Translations under genes and position numbers: made by a program
The notes under the pieces: generated by a model
Databases searched by the model: none
What the model saw: only the letters and a program-made list of their open reading frames with translations
What the model was told of the DNA's origin: nothing
Part shown: one piece after another, positions 26,371 through 36,313 of the stretch
Numbering within the stretch: position 1 is the first letter of the stretch
How the letters are laid out: each line of letters starts with the position of its first letter
DNA from: Pontiella sulfatireligans
Lineage (GTDB): Bacteria; Verrucomicrobiota; Kiritimatiellia; Kiritimatiellales; Pontiellaceae
Reading direction: 5' to 3'
Length of the DNA stretch: 64,000 bases
NCBI RefSeq assembly: GCF_900890705.1
Contig: NZ_CAAHFH010000002.1
Coordinates: 1,612,001 to 1,676,000, forward strand

Positions 26371-29244
26371 CTAAAACTCGGCCATGACCGTGACGATCTT
26401 GAACGGATCGAGCGTGACGGCGACCGAGTTTCCAACCATTGCCTCTCCACTTCGTTGCGTTGCCGTCACAATAGCGCCGGCCTCTCTCGACTGCGTCTCG
26501 AGTGGAAGTTCTGCGTCCGTTTCTTCGTTCATATTGCACAGCCAGGCCTTCTTCACCGGGCGCAGGAAGGTCAGCGTCTCCTCGATGGGTTCATCGGTCG
26601 GGTTGTTCACCCGCACAACCAGCGCATCCGAGCGATCTTCGGCCAACTTGACGGCGCTGACGTTGGTGAGCGGACTGGTTACATTCAGGAAGCTGCCCTG
26701 CTCCAGCGGCAATGTGCCGACGAAACGGCCTTTGCCATACTGCGCGGCAACCACCGGCGTAATATACTGCTGAGCTTCGGCCTGCACACAACCGCTCTTG
26801 TAATCGCCCTCGTGGAAGTAGAGCGCATATTCGAAGGTCTGCTCACCCAGGCTCTGCGACTCCTCATTCTCGTAGGAGAAGAATACATCCCAGTGTACCG
26901 GGAAGGTCTGGGTCATCGCGCGCATCAGCGTCATTTCGATTCCGGCACCGTTTTCATACTGGTGCGGCTCGTATTCGTTCTGCCCTTTACCGAAGATTGC
27001 CAGGCCGTTTTTACCATCGGAGATATCGATGAAGCGATGTTTCGGCTGACGACGAAGTTCGTCGCCGCGCACACCATTCACATCCGTGATGAATTCGACC
27101 GGACGCTCGCGCACCTCAAAGGCCACGTCGGACACCAACGTATCGGTTTCGATTCCGGCCGGGAAACGAACGGTCAACATGTGATCTTTGCATACGTTGT
27201 TGTACTGCATTTTGAACTCCAGGCGACGCGATCCTTTAGCGAGCGTAATATCCGTAGTGAACTTCACCGGAACGGTATGCTCGGAACGGCAGAGACGATC
27301 CTGAGTCAGCGATTCCGGAATGTTCAGCACCATCTCCACGCGGAAGGAGGCGGAAAGACCCGAGTTACGCATCAGCTGAATGTCAGCCTGCGCACCGAGG
27401 TTGCTGATGATCTTATTGATCTTCGGCTTGCGGTGAATCCACATGTCGCCGGCATCACCGGTATCGAGGATCAGGTTTAGCCCGCGGGTCACTTTGCCGT
27501 TCTCTTTATCCGTCACATCAACGGTTCCGTTCGGCTGAATGTCCACTTTCAGGAATTCGTTTTCCAGCACGTTCGGCATGCGGCCGAGCGGGCGGTACGG
27601 ATCCTTCGGGTTCGGGAACGGGAAGATGTCGAGGAACCCTTCATCAATATTCCGAACCAGACGCAGGGTCTTGTAGCCATAAGCGGGAATGCCGTTGACT
27701 TCCGCATCCACATCAACGCGTTTGATGTAGAGCGCTTTCGGGCGGTTCTCGTGATTTACGGATGCCAGATTGATCGGGGTTTCCGTGTGCGTATAAATAT
27801 TGACGCGGTTGTCGTCCATATCCTCCAGATGCCAGTCGACGATCTTCTCGCCGCGCGGAATTTCCACCAGCAGACGCGCGATTTCGCTACGCTCGGTTGC
27901 GGTCGGGTTGAATACGGTGATGAAGATATCACCGCTGTCGGCCGTGGACGTGTCGATCTGCTTCACCAGTCCCTGGAACGCGCGATTGGCAACGCCCTCG
28001 GACATCTCCTGCACTTCAATCAGACGATGCAGCGTGTCCTGCACAATATTCGGCACTCCGATCCCGTGTGTGGAATCGTGCGCATGGCATTGCATCAGCT
28101 TTTTCCAGGCCAGACGTAGCATATCGCGCGGATACGTTCCGCCGCCCATCGCACCGAAGGCCGCGAACGGCTCGGCGGTATGGATCAGCAACGATTCCGC
28201 CTTGGCCATGCGGTGCATGATCTTGATCGCGGTTCCCATCAGCTCACAATGCTGACGACACAGCGGACCGTGACGCATTTCACCGCCCACCTTCGGCAGC
28301 AGACTGAGATCGGTATTTTTACGGAAATCCGCGAAGTAATCCAACGGCGTACTATGGATGAAGGTGACATCCTCAGAAACCTCATTGGCTTTACGCAGTG
28401 CTTCCGGAAGTTCGGCCAGCGGCATCGTGAAGTCGTTCCCGTCAAACCCGAGCAGGACTTCTTTATTGAACGATTCGCAGGCGGCCGACTCAACCGTCTT
28501 TTCCACAGACTCAGCAATGACTTCATCGCGAATACGAATATCCTGCTCCAGCTCGGTCGCGTGCGGATGTTCAAAGGTGTCATCGATCAAACGGCAGATC
28601 TTGGCCCCTTCCGTGAACTCCACCTGCCAAGAGCCCTCCTCCTTGCTCAGGGCATCGCCGCCCAGAATCGCCGGGATGGTGAAGCTGAAATAAAAGTTAG
28701 CGCGAGCCAGCGGGCCGAGCCGCGAACAGAGTGCTTTCGTGCCGTCCGGCGACTCCCACCAGAACTCGGACTTCTTCAGCACATCAATGGGGTAAAGCTT
28801 ATAGAAAACCAGACTATCAACGCCGAAGCCGGAATAGATCTGCGGCAACTGCGCAATCTGACTAAACGAAAAGATGGAATAGCCGAACTTCGTCACCCCG
28901 CCCATCGACTCCGACAGACGATGACCAATTAGCAGGTTCCGCACCAGCGCCTCCGGGTGGCTGGAAAAATGATCCGGCAGCGAATACCACGGACCGATCT
29001 GAATGCGGTCCGCCTCGATCAACGCCTTCAAGCGCTCGCGCATCTGCGGCTTCACTTCCAGATAGTCCTCGATCCAGACCGTCTGCCCGTCGAAGGTGAA
29101 ATACTTAAACTCCGGATCGGCCTCCATGATCTCAATCAGGCGGTCAATCGTCTCGACCAGCATAAACCGTGTTTCCTGAAATCCGTGACGGTGCTCCCGA
29201 TCCCAGTGCGTATTGCTGACCACATGTACTTTTCTTACACTCAT
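26371..29244 (-). CDS. GH38-like alpha-mannosidase family protein
   Basis: 957 residues with no signal peptide, so probably cytoplasmic. SNTHWDREHRHG at the N-terminus is the GH38 metal-site start, and HAHDSTHGIG further on fits the second His/Asp region; the rest forms the large beta-sandwich C-terminal domains. In most GH38 enzymes the nucleophile Asp lies in a P-D-S-F-G segment before AQLPQ; here that segment reads GYSIFSFSQIAQLPQ, with Phe at the Asp position. The start at 29244 follows CAGGA at good spacing. First gene of the five-gene operon, directly behind the shared promoter. It may have another nucleophile or a non-hydrolytic role. Confidence 0.82.
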   Translation of the reverse strand: MSVRKVHVVSNTHWDREHRHGFQETRFMLVETIDRLIEIMEADPEFKYFTFDGQTVWIEDYLEVKPQMRERLKALIEADRIQIGPWYSLPDHFSSHPEALVRNLLIGHRLSESMGGVTKFGYSIFSFSQIAQLPQIYSGFGVDSLVFYKLYPIDVLKKSEFWWESPDGTKALCSRLGPLARANFYFSFTIPAILGGDALSKEEGSWQVEFTEGAKICRLIDDTFEHPHATELEQDIRIRDEVIAESVEKTVESAACESFNKEVLLGFDGNDFTMPLAELPEALRKANEVSEDVTFIHSTPLDYFADFRKNTDLSLLPKVGGEMRHGPLCRQHCELMGTAIKIMHRMAKAESLLIHTAEPFAAFGAMGGGTYPRDMLRLAWKKLMQCHAHDSTHGIGVPNIVQDTLHRLIEVQEMSEGVANRAFQGLVKQIDTSTADSGDIFITVFNPTATERSEIARLLVEIPRGEKIVDWHLEDMDDNRVNIYTHTETPINLASVNHENRPKALYIKRVDVDAEVNGIPAYGYKTLRLVRNIDEGFLDIFPFPNPKDPYRPLGRMPNVLENEFLKVDIQPNGTVDVTDKENGKVTRGLNLILDTGDAGDMWIHRKPKINKIISNLGAQADIQLMRNSGLSASFRVEMVLNIPESLTQDRLCRSEHTVPVKFTTDITLAKGSRRLEFKMQYNNVCKDHMLTVRFPAGIETDTLVSDVAFEVRERPVEFITDVNGVRGDELRRQPKHRFIDISDGKNGLAIFGKGQNEYEPHQYENGAGIEMTLMRAMTQTFPVHWDVFFSYENEESQSLGEQTFEYALYFHEGDYKSGCVQAEAQQYITPVVAAQYGKGRFVGTLPLEQGSFLNVTSPLTNVSAVKLAEDRSDALVVRVNNPTDEPIEETLTFLRPVKKAWLCNMNEETDAELPLETQSREAGAIVTATQRSGEAMVGNSVAVTLDPFKIVTVMAEF

Positions 29245-29330
29245 AAAAATATCCTGATTAAAACGGCGATCATCGCATTGATGGATTTCATCGATCCCGG
29301 GGACCCTCACTCCACCCACAAACTAAAACT

Positions 29331-29368
29331 ATATCAGCAAAAACAGCATAACATGTCAAACAATCATA
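29331..29368 (-). promoter_or_regulatory. Shared-motif sigma70-type promoter of the GH38 operon
   Basis: Minus strand: -35 TTGACA (29354-29359), 17-base spacer, -10 TGATAT (29331-29336). The -35 is embedded in TGTCAAACAATCATA (plus-strand sense, 29354-29368), the motif also found at 47452, 61500 and 62548. Confidence 0.65.
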
Positions 29369-29423
29369 TAGATTTCACGACCACATCCGGGAATTTAAAA
29401 ACCCGCATTTTTCAATTCGATCA

Positions 29424-29450
29424 GCTCTTTTTATCGCTCATAAAAAGAGC
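29424..29450. promoter_or_regulatory. 27-base perfect inverted repeat in the divergent promoter region
   Basis: Arms GCTCTTTTTAT and ATAAAAAGAGC around a five-base loop. It lies between the regulator start (29522) and the GH38 promoter, so it is a good candidate operator for the GntR/LacI-type protein; a small hairpin in the transcript is the alternative. Confidence 0.5.
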
Positions 29451-29521
29451 GCAATAGCAAATCACCTTGCCCGAACTCTTGAAATGCCCCATGTTTATTC
29501 AACTTTTCTCGGAGTAAAACT

Positions 29522-30619
29522 ATGACAAACGGAAGCACCCAACCGAATCTGGCGCAGAAGGTCCTGCGGCATATCTATAAGCAGATCCAGGACGGCACAC
29601 TGGAAACCGGCGATAAGCTGCCGACTAACCGGGTTCTGGCCGAAGAACTCGACGTTTCCATCTGGACGGTGCAGTTTGCCATGAAACAACTGGAAGCGCA
29701 GGGCACGGTCACCTGCCGACGCAAAACCGGCACCTTTCTGATCAACCCCGACGCGATCAACTGCCCGCGAATCCAGAGCGGCTTTATCGGCCTGTTCACA
29801 TCAGAGCTTACCACCGGCTTCCACACCGAGCTTTTGGTGGAGCTGGAAAACGAAATGATGAACCAGGGGAAAATGGTCAGCATTAACTTTACGCACTTTG
29901 ATCCCGAACGGGAACTTAAGCTGCTGCGGTCGCTGGCCCGTCAGCGTCTCGAAGCGCTGGTCTACATGCCCTCCCCTCCGGCCATCAGCTCCGAATCCTA
30001 TTCCAAAGCGATTTCAGAGTGGGTCGACCGCTACACGGAAGATGGCACCCTGGTTCTCTTTGCCGACCTCTGCCCTCCAGGACTTGAAAGCCGCCTGATT
30101 TCCATGGACAACCCCCGCTCCGGAACCATGCTCACTAACAAACTAATTGAGCACGGACATAAAAACATCGCCTTCCTCGGTGCCACCCACCTAGCGACCA
30201 CGCAGAATCGAATGAAGGGGTACTGCAATGCACTGAAAAAGGCAGGCCTGACCATCAACCCCGACTGGCACCTGGTTGTACGCATGCTCGAAGCCAAGGA
30301 TTGGGAAGAACACCTGGAAGAGGAAATCCGCACCCTGCTTTCATCCAACCCAGAGCTCACCGGATTTGCGGTATGCGACCAGGCCACCGCCGAAGCGCTC
30401 TACAACGTGCTGAAAGAAACACCCAATCGCAAATTTTCCGCAGAAGATTCAATTGCCTCCATCTTTGAGGAATCGGCACCGCCGTTCGACGCGCTGGCAT
30501 GGATTCAGGTACCCGGCAAAAAAATGGCCCAAAAAGCCTGCGAGATCCTGCTCAAAGACCACCCGGCCGACTACGAACCCGGCCAGGTCAAAATCCGCCC
30601 CACCTTCTGGGCAGGCTGA
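29522..30619 (+). CDS. GntR/LacI hybrid transcriptional regulator
   Basis: 365 residues. The N-terminal winged helix-turn-helix of GntR type (about 10-78; DKLPTNRVLAEELDVSIWTVQFAMKQLEAQGTV) is fused to a periplasmic-binding-protein/LacI-like sensor domain (about 85-350; GFIGLF, SMDNPRSGTMLTNKLIEHGHKNIAFLGATH). Such hybrids sense sugars. A GGAG ribosome site lies 7 bases before ATG. It is divergent from the GH38/sulfatase operon with 277 bases between them, so it probably controls that operon. A decayed paralogue without the DNA-binding domain is at 14110-14960. Confidence 0.88.
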   Translation: MTNGSTQPNLAQKVLRHIYKQIQDGTLETGDKLPTNRVLAEELDVSIWTVQFAMKQLEAQGTVTCRRKTGTFLINPDAINCPRIQSGFIGLFTSELTTGFHTELLVELENEMMNQGKMVSINFTHFDPERELKLLRSLARQRLEALVYMPSPPAISSESYSKAISEWVDRYTEDGTLVLFADLCPPGLESRLISMDNPRSGTMLTNKLIEHGHKNIAFLGATHLATTQNRMKGYCNALKKAGLTINPDWHLVVRMLEAKDWEEHLEEEIRTLLSSNPELTGFAVCDQATAEALYNVLKETPNRKFSAEDSIASIFEESAPPFDALAWIQVPGKKMAQKACEILLKDHPADYEPGQVKIRPTFWAG

Positions 30620-30705
30620 GCCTGCACCCATCATTTTTCCGAACATTGAAAACCAAAAAAAATCAGATTGACGATCCCACATCTGGACGGCTTTCCCCGT
30701 CAATA

Positions 30706-33700
30706 CTATTCCTCCAACTCAACCTGATAGAACGCGGCGGCGTTTTCCACGGTGGTGGTGTACGACGTGGTTCCGAGCCGTCCGGGAATGCGGGATGCAA
30801 CCGGCATCCATACTGCGGGCGTCAGGTTGGTGGTGGATGTAAGGCTGAACCAGCTATTCTCCTCCGAGGGCCACGTGAGGACGAATTGGTCTCCAACGTT
30901 TTGCACATCCGCAATCTCGAACACGGACGCGGCATCAGCCGGATCGGAGCCGGTGAAGTATTCCGCCCATGCGTCATAGCCGTCGCCGTCCGTGTCTGAA
31001 ACCGAAGCCGCCTCATAGTCAACCAGCCCCGGATAATGGGCGTCGAGCCACCAATACGGAACGCGGTTGGCGGTGGATGCGGCAACTGATCCCGGATTTT
31101 GATACAGCAATCCAACCGCGTCACTGCTGAGCGTGCGATTGTAGAACTGAAGATCGTAGAGCAATCCGTCAAACTGATTGGGCAACTGCGTATCGTTGTC
31201 CGCCAGATTAAATCCACCGATGTTGATCCAGGCCGGATCCACCCGGTTGGAATACGTCGTTGTTCCGGCCAGTATACCGTTCATATACAACCGACCGAGG
31301 CCCGCGACATTATCCCAGCTGATCACCACATGGTTCCATGCGTTGACGGTATACGCACCGCCGGTCTTCTCCTCCAGAAACCCGGCATCGAGCCCTCCGG
31401 CATTCGATCCTGCGCCCCCCTTCAGGAACTGCTTCGGGAACTCGGCATGGAACAGATACTGGGCAGGCTCGATCACGTCCGCACTCTTGAACCACAGCGA
31501 ATAGGAACCGGCGTTGGTGCTCACAACCGGACTGTTCAGGCGGAATCCCGACTTCATCGACGGATAATTCATACCGACCTGCAGTGAGTTCGGCGGCGAA
31601 CCGGCCACCGCGCCGGGCGGCACATCCGTCGAAAGCAAAGGGGCTTCCAGATAGGTTCCATTCGTCGTTGCTGTCCCGTCGACCGTTCCGATCGAGTCCA
31701 TCACACCACCATCAAAACGGTAACGGTGCGACAGGGTTTCCGGACGGGCCAGCTCGACGCGCGACACATAGAACGGGGTGCCGCCGGTATTGGCCTGGAT
31801 CAGGAGATCATTATTACGATAGATATGAGTCATGCGTCCGGCAAAGAGAGCGTCGGGAATGGTGGCGCTCCAGGTTTTCCACTGCCCGGTGCCGGTCAGA
31901 TTAAACTGCCCCAGCAGCGTGTTATGGTTTCCATCCCCGATCGCGTCGTAGTACACCAGCACCAGATGGTCCGAGATATCCAGATAATCGAAACTGAATT
32001 CGACTTCCGGCGTGGCCCCGAAGCGGAACTCCTGCCAGTCCACCCGAATATCCACCGTGGGCGTTGTACCGACCACCGCATCCACCAGCCAGCATTCCCG
32101 ACCATTCTGTGTCACGACCGTATCCGCTGGTATAGCTTTCCGGAAGTTCAGCCGCTTGATCAGGCCATCCGAACCCGAAGGCGTCACGCGCGCCGACAAG
32201 GCATCCCCGCCCCGCGGATAGATATTCACGTCACCGCCGCCGATCAGGGGCAGGCCGCCGGTCGGATCGCCCCAGAGTACCAGTCCGTAGAGATCCACGG
32301 TGCCGGAAAAGCCCGGCGTGGTTTCCAGAAAATAACCGGTGTTGTGGGGCACAATGCCCATCCCGAAGAAACGGAGGTTGTCCCCCCGGTCGAAGGTTAG
32401 GGCAATATCGCCGGTATTTTCCGACGGGCAGATAAAGAAATCCAGGTTTTCGGGGCCGTTGCCATCCTGTTCCAGGAACTGCATATGCTGCTTAAACATA
32501 AAGCTGATGGCTCCGTAGGACTGCACATTTTTCACATCGCCGAACACATAGCCGACACTGTTGCTCTGGAAAAAGGAAGCCATGTTGTTCCACAGCCATT
32601 CATTGTGAATCTCCGGCGTCCACCCGGGAATATCGGGCGAGTAGATTCCGGGATAGTACCAAGCGCCCATGGTCTGCAGCACACGCTGGATATGCCCGCC
32701 GTCGGTACCGCCGCCGACCACCACCCCGCGGTTGAGCGGACTGGTCCAGAAATCCTGCAGCACAAACCCGCTACAGTCGTGACTCGCCAGGTCGATCAGA
32801 TCCCAGCCACGCTTAATGCTGATATACTGGATATTGATATCCGGCCCCAGCCCCCGGATAGTCCACGGATAGGTTTTGGGCGGATCATCCGTAACCGTCG
32901 GCCAGAACTCACCCTGATTCGGATAGAGAATGGTCATACCGCGCAGACTGCTGTTCGATGACAGGCAGATAAGCGGCAGCTCGGTTTCCAAGTCCGCACT
33001 GTTCTCTCCATGAAAGGCGAACAAGGCCGTTCCAACGGGAGGAGTGCTCGGCCCATGATCGCCGCGATAGACAAAGTCGGTCACACCCCGCAGCTCCACC
33101 CCGGACGGCACCAGCAGATTGGTTTGAACCACATACTCCCCGGCCGGAAGGTAGACCATGCCGCCGCCCAGCGCGCCCGCTTCATCCAATGCATCCTGAA
33201 TCGCCTGCCGGTCGTCCGTCACACCGTCGCCCGCAGCGCTATACGGCGCTTCGCGCACATTGATCAGCACATTACTCTGCGCGGGCTTCCATGGGTCGGG
33301 CCAGACATAATCGACGGCAGCGGTTTCCGGAAAACGGTCCACATCTTCAAGCCCGCCGACCCAGGTTGATTCATGCCGCCGCTCTAGGGTCGCATCAATC
33401 TTCATCATCGTGCCATACGAGCCCAGACCGCCGCTCGACAGCCGGTCCGTCGCGTCGGTCAGGATGCCGATTTTTGCGTCTTCAACCGTGATATGGAACA
33501 GCTCGATATTATCGTTTTTCAGGAGCTCCAGGCCGATCGTGTTCGCCTGACACCAGCTGCGGATCTCTGACAAAGCAGGCGCGTTGGTAATGACCGCGTT
33601 CGGCGCGTCAGCCCAGATTAAGGGGGAAATATGGATCTGGTCGATAAAGCCGTATTCATAACAAAGATCGTTCTGGATTCCCGTGTGCAGGAAGGTGCCG

Positions 33701-34197
33701 TAGATTTCGGAGATCAGGGGGGCTCCGCCATTAAGTTTAACTTCAAATCCCTTATAGGCATTGTAGAACGTCAGCTGTTTCAGCATCAGCGGCTTGAACT
33801 TTCTCAGGATGGTCGGCGGATACGGCACCACGTTGTCGACCGTTTGTTCCGGATACCAGAAACTCAGGTTCTGCAACGCGTTCAGGCCGCCTTCAAACTG
33901 AATGAACGGGGCGGCATTGGTATCGTTGCGTCCGGCAGTTACCATCAGGATCGTGCCCTGCCCAGAACCGCCATCGAGCGGGCTCTTCCAGTCGCCCCGC
34001 ACCGAGACCGTTCCGGGGATCGTGAGCGTTCCGTTAAAGCGGTATTTACCGGCCGGAAAATAGAGCGTGCCGCCGCCATCCGTCCCTAGGTCATCGAGCG
34101 CGTCCTGCACGGCACCGGTGCAGTCAGAGACGCCGCTCAAATCTGCGTTATAAGGCGCATCAGTAACCACTCGGTCCGCCACGACCACCTCCCCGCC
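30706..34197 (-). pseudogene. Pectate-lyase-like/LamG secreted protein, 3' part (split by IS)
   Basis: Main part of a protein interrupted after residue 34 by the element at 34198-36088. Joining 36200-36099 with 34197-30706 restores one 1197-residue frame (PSQAGGEV-VVADRVVTD). Domains: two pectate-lyase-3/GH55-like beta-helix halves, each opening with ADxVVTDAPY / INVREAPYSAAGDGVTDD and a GGGxxYxPAGxY motif; a beta-sandwich; a LamG-like module (NQFDGLLYDLQFYNRTL); and a C-terminal SDTDGDGYDAWAEYFTGSDP calcium-binding-type repeat with an Ig-like end. The remnant has no start or signal peptide. A close C-terminal relative begins at the right window edge. Confidence 0.88.
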
Positions 34198-34400
34198 TAA
34201 TGGGTGGGAGGTTAAGCATTTTGATGCTGAGTTGCGGCCAACCGCTACGCACCGATAAATGAACGTTGCAACTCCTCTTCTGAAGAGGGAACAGCCTCCT
34301 TAACTCGCCATCCTGTCAAGATTTCGCAGAACGCAGGTTGTTTTTTTCTGCGCCGTGTGATATGCGTATACGCATATTCAAAAAAAGGAGCGCGGCGGGG

Positions 34401-34700
34401 ATGGATGAAGTCGAAAAATTGAGGACACGACGCGATGTGCTGTTGAAGGAAATAGGTGAAGCGCCGCTTTGGGTGAACGGGTCGGTTGTTGAAACGACCC
34501 GAAAGACCTGCGGCAAGGAGAGCCCGTTCTACTACCTCTCCCATAGCATCAGGGGAAAAAACAAGATTACCTACATCTCGGCGGCGCATCTAAACCAATT
34601 CAAGGCGGCAGCGGCCCAGGGGGCAAGGATAAGGCTGCTGCACAATGAACTTAGCACGATAAACATGAAATTGATCAAGAAGGGAGGCCACGATGATTAA
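34401..34700 (+). CDS. Small accessory protein of the IS4-like element
   Basis: 99-residue basic protein from ATG 34401 (GGAG site nearby). Its N-terminal half is a charged helix (DEVEKLRTRRDVLLKEIGEAP); the middle ESPFYYLSHSIRGKNKITYIS and the helical tail look like the small DUF-type proteins found beside some IS4 transposases. The function is unknown. Its end overlaps the transposase start by 8 bases. Confidence 0.6.
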   Translation: MDEVEKLRTRRDVLLKEIGEAPLWVNGSVVETTRKTCGKESPFYYLSHSIRGKNKITYISAAHLNQFKAAAAQGARIRLLHNELSTINMKLIKKGGHDD

Positions 34701-36062
34701 CACCGACAAGTCCAACCGTCTCCTTGCAAGCTTCGGAGTGCTTGTGTCGAAAGAAACCTTCGATATGACGGCCCTAAAAAAAGGGCGTTTTCCAGATCGC
34801 GTGTTTTCCCGCTGGAGGTTGTTCTTTTCTCCCTTGTGCTCGATGCCCAGCAGGGCTTTGGGTGCGGCGTTGCCCGGCTGATCGCCAAACTGTTTGAACT
34901 GGGCATTGTCAGGGAGAGAGACGGGATGCTTCCTGCAAGGGAATCGTATGATGAGGCCTGCGCCAAACTGCCTGCCGATATCGTGCGGCAACAGCTCGTG
35001 AATAGCCATCGGAATGAATATGGAACGAACGGCCGCACATTCCATGGCCTAAAGGTCCTGATACCTGACGGAACCAAGGTTTCGTTCGCCGATACACAGC
35101 CGACAAGGGATAAATACGGAGCGGGGCAGGGTCATTATGTCCAGTCCCAAGCACTCGGCTTCTATGAGTTATCCACCGGTACGTTCGAGGATTTCAGGTT
35201 CGAGCACTGCAACACCCCGGAACGAGCCATTGCCATTGGGCATATGGGTTCGAATGCGACCCGATCCCTGTACATGGCCGATGCAGGGTACAACGGCATG
35301 GCATTCATCGCGATCAGCATGGATAAGAACCATGAATTGCTGATGCCGCTCAAGAACTGCGCACTTGCAAAGAAGTTCCTCAAGGCAAAAAAGCGCTCCG
35401 CTGTCATCGGCATCAAGCTGAGCAAAATCCATTTGGCCAACTATCCAGGCCACCATCATCTTTTGGGGACGTGCATAAAGGTGCGCCTGATCCGAACGCG
35501 CGGCACCTCCAAGCTCCGTTCGCAAGTATTGATTACCACCTTGATTGACGAAGTTGTCTTCGGGTGGCGGGAAGTGACGAAGCTATACCTGCAGCGCTAT
35601 TGCGTCGAACTCGCCTTCCGTCACCTGAAGACAAGGATCGGGATTGAGAGAATCCGCAAACGAAAGCTCCTGCGAATTGAACAGCTTCTGTTTGCTGCGA
35701 TCGTACTGTTCAATCTGTCGGCGGCACTCAGGAACAGAATCAGACGCCCCAGCCTTCTTCCTGAAAAGGCAGGGATAAAGCTACACTGCTTCACATTATG
35801 CATAGAGCTGGTTCATACCTTCCTTCAAGCCGCCCTGGGGCCGCGGCGCGGGATCAGGAAAAAGATGGATTCGAGCCTGAGGGCAATCAGAGGCTGCTGG
35901 TTCATCTATAAGCCATGGCGGGCAGAGCCACGGATTTGCCGCACGCCTCCGTCGGAATTTTCCGTTCAAAAAGGAGCTGAAATGCTAACGGAGGTTGAAA
36001 CAGCGAAATTCCTAAGCGTTGAGTACGAAATACTCGCGCAACAGTACGGCCAAAGGGAGTAA
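34693..36062 (+). CDS. IS4-family transposase made by a -1 frameshift
   Basis: The N-terminal frame starts at ATG 34693 (LLASFGVLVSKETFDMTALKK) and stops at 34881. The catalytic part is in the -1 frame to 36062. A shift at the seven-A run 34776-34782 (A AAA AAG type) joins them as TALKK-RAFSRSRVFPLEVVLF, which matches the usual IS4 N-terminal AF.R.R pattern. DDE residues: Asp in LIPDGTKVSF, Asp in YMADAGYNG, and the Y-x2-R-x3-E signature in LYLQRYCVELAFRHLK. With the frameshift the protein is about 456 residues. A simple one-base deletion is the alternative reading. Confidence 0.8.
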
Positions 36063-36098
36063 AAAAATGCTTAACCTCCCTCCCATTACCTCCCCGCC

Positions 36099-36200
36099 CG
36101 CCTGGGACGGATAGACCAGTCGGGGTGTCACGGCGGCATGAGCCATAAACGTCATCATCAATGCGGCACAAACCGCCAACCAAATCCTATTTCTCTTCAT
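36099..36200 (-). pseudogene. 5' fragment of the IS-split pectate-lyase-like gene
   Basis: Encodes the signal peptide and first 34 residues (KRNRIWLAVCAALMMTFMAHA, VTPRLVYPSQAGGEV). It is in frame with 34197-30706 once the element is removed. The start at 36200 was chosen by alignment with the neighbouring paralogue (MGNRIWLAV). Confidence 0.85.
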
Positions 36201-36257
36201 ATCGTTTCTTTTTCTGATCACGTATCTAAATTCAAAACAACTCTCGCCGAGACAAAA

Positions 36258-36289
36258 TTCGCGTGATTAGCGCGATAAGCGATCCAACC
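36258..36289. repeat. Degenerate ATTCGYG/GATTAGCG intergenic repeat
   Basis: Built of ATTCGCGTGATTAGCG and GCGATCCAACC-like units. Related copies lie at 52166-52198, 53757-53780, 53878-53910 and 58232-58255, always between minus-strand genes and often paired with a T-run plus GATCACGAATC. Confidence 0.5.
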
Positions 36290-36313
36290 ACTCTGCATTT
36301 AGTTTCAGTTCAT

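Larger units (their letters stand above)
34198..36088 (+). mobile_element. IS4-family-like insertion sequence, 1891 bp
   Basis: The ends are inverted repeats TAATGGG(T/A)GGGAGGTTAAG continuing into CATTTT, with one mismatch. Flanks carry a perfect 10-base target duplication CCTCCCCGCC (34188-34197 and 36089-36098). Removing the element plus one duplicate restores the interrupted reading frame exactly, so insertion is recent. It carries an accessory gene and a frameshift-expressed transposase. Confidence 0.92.
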
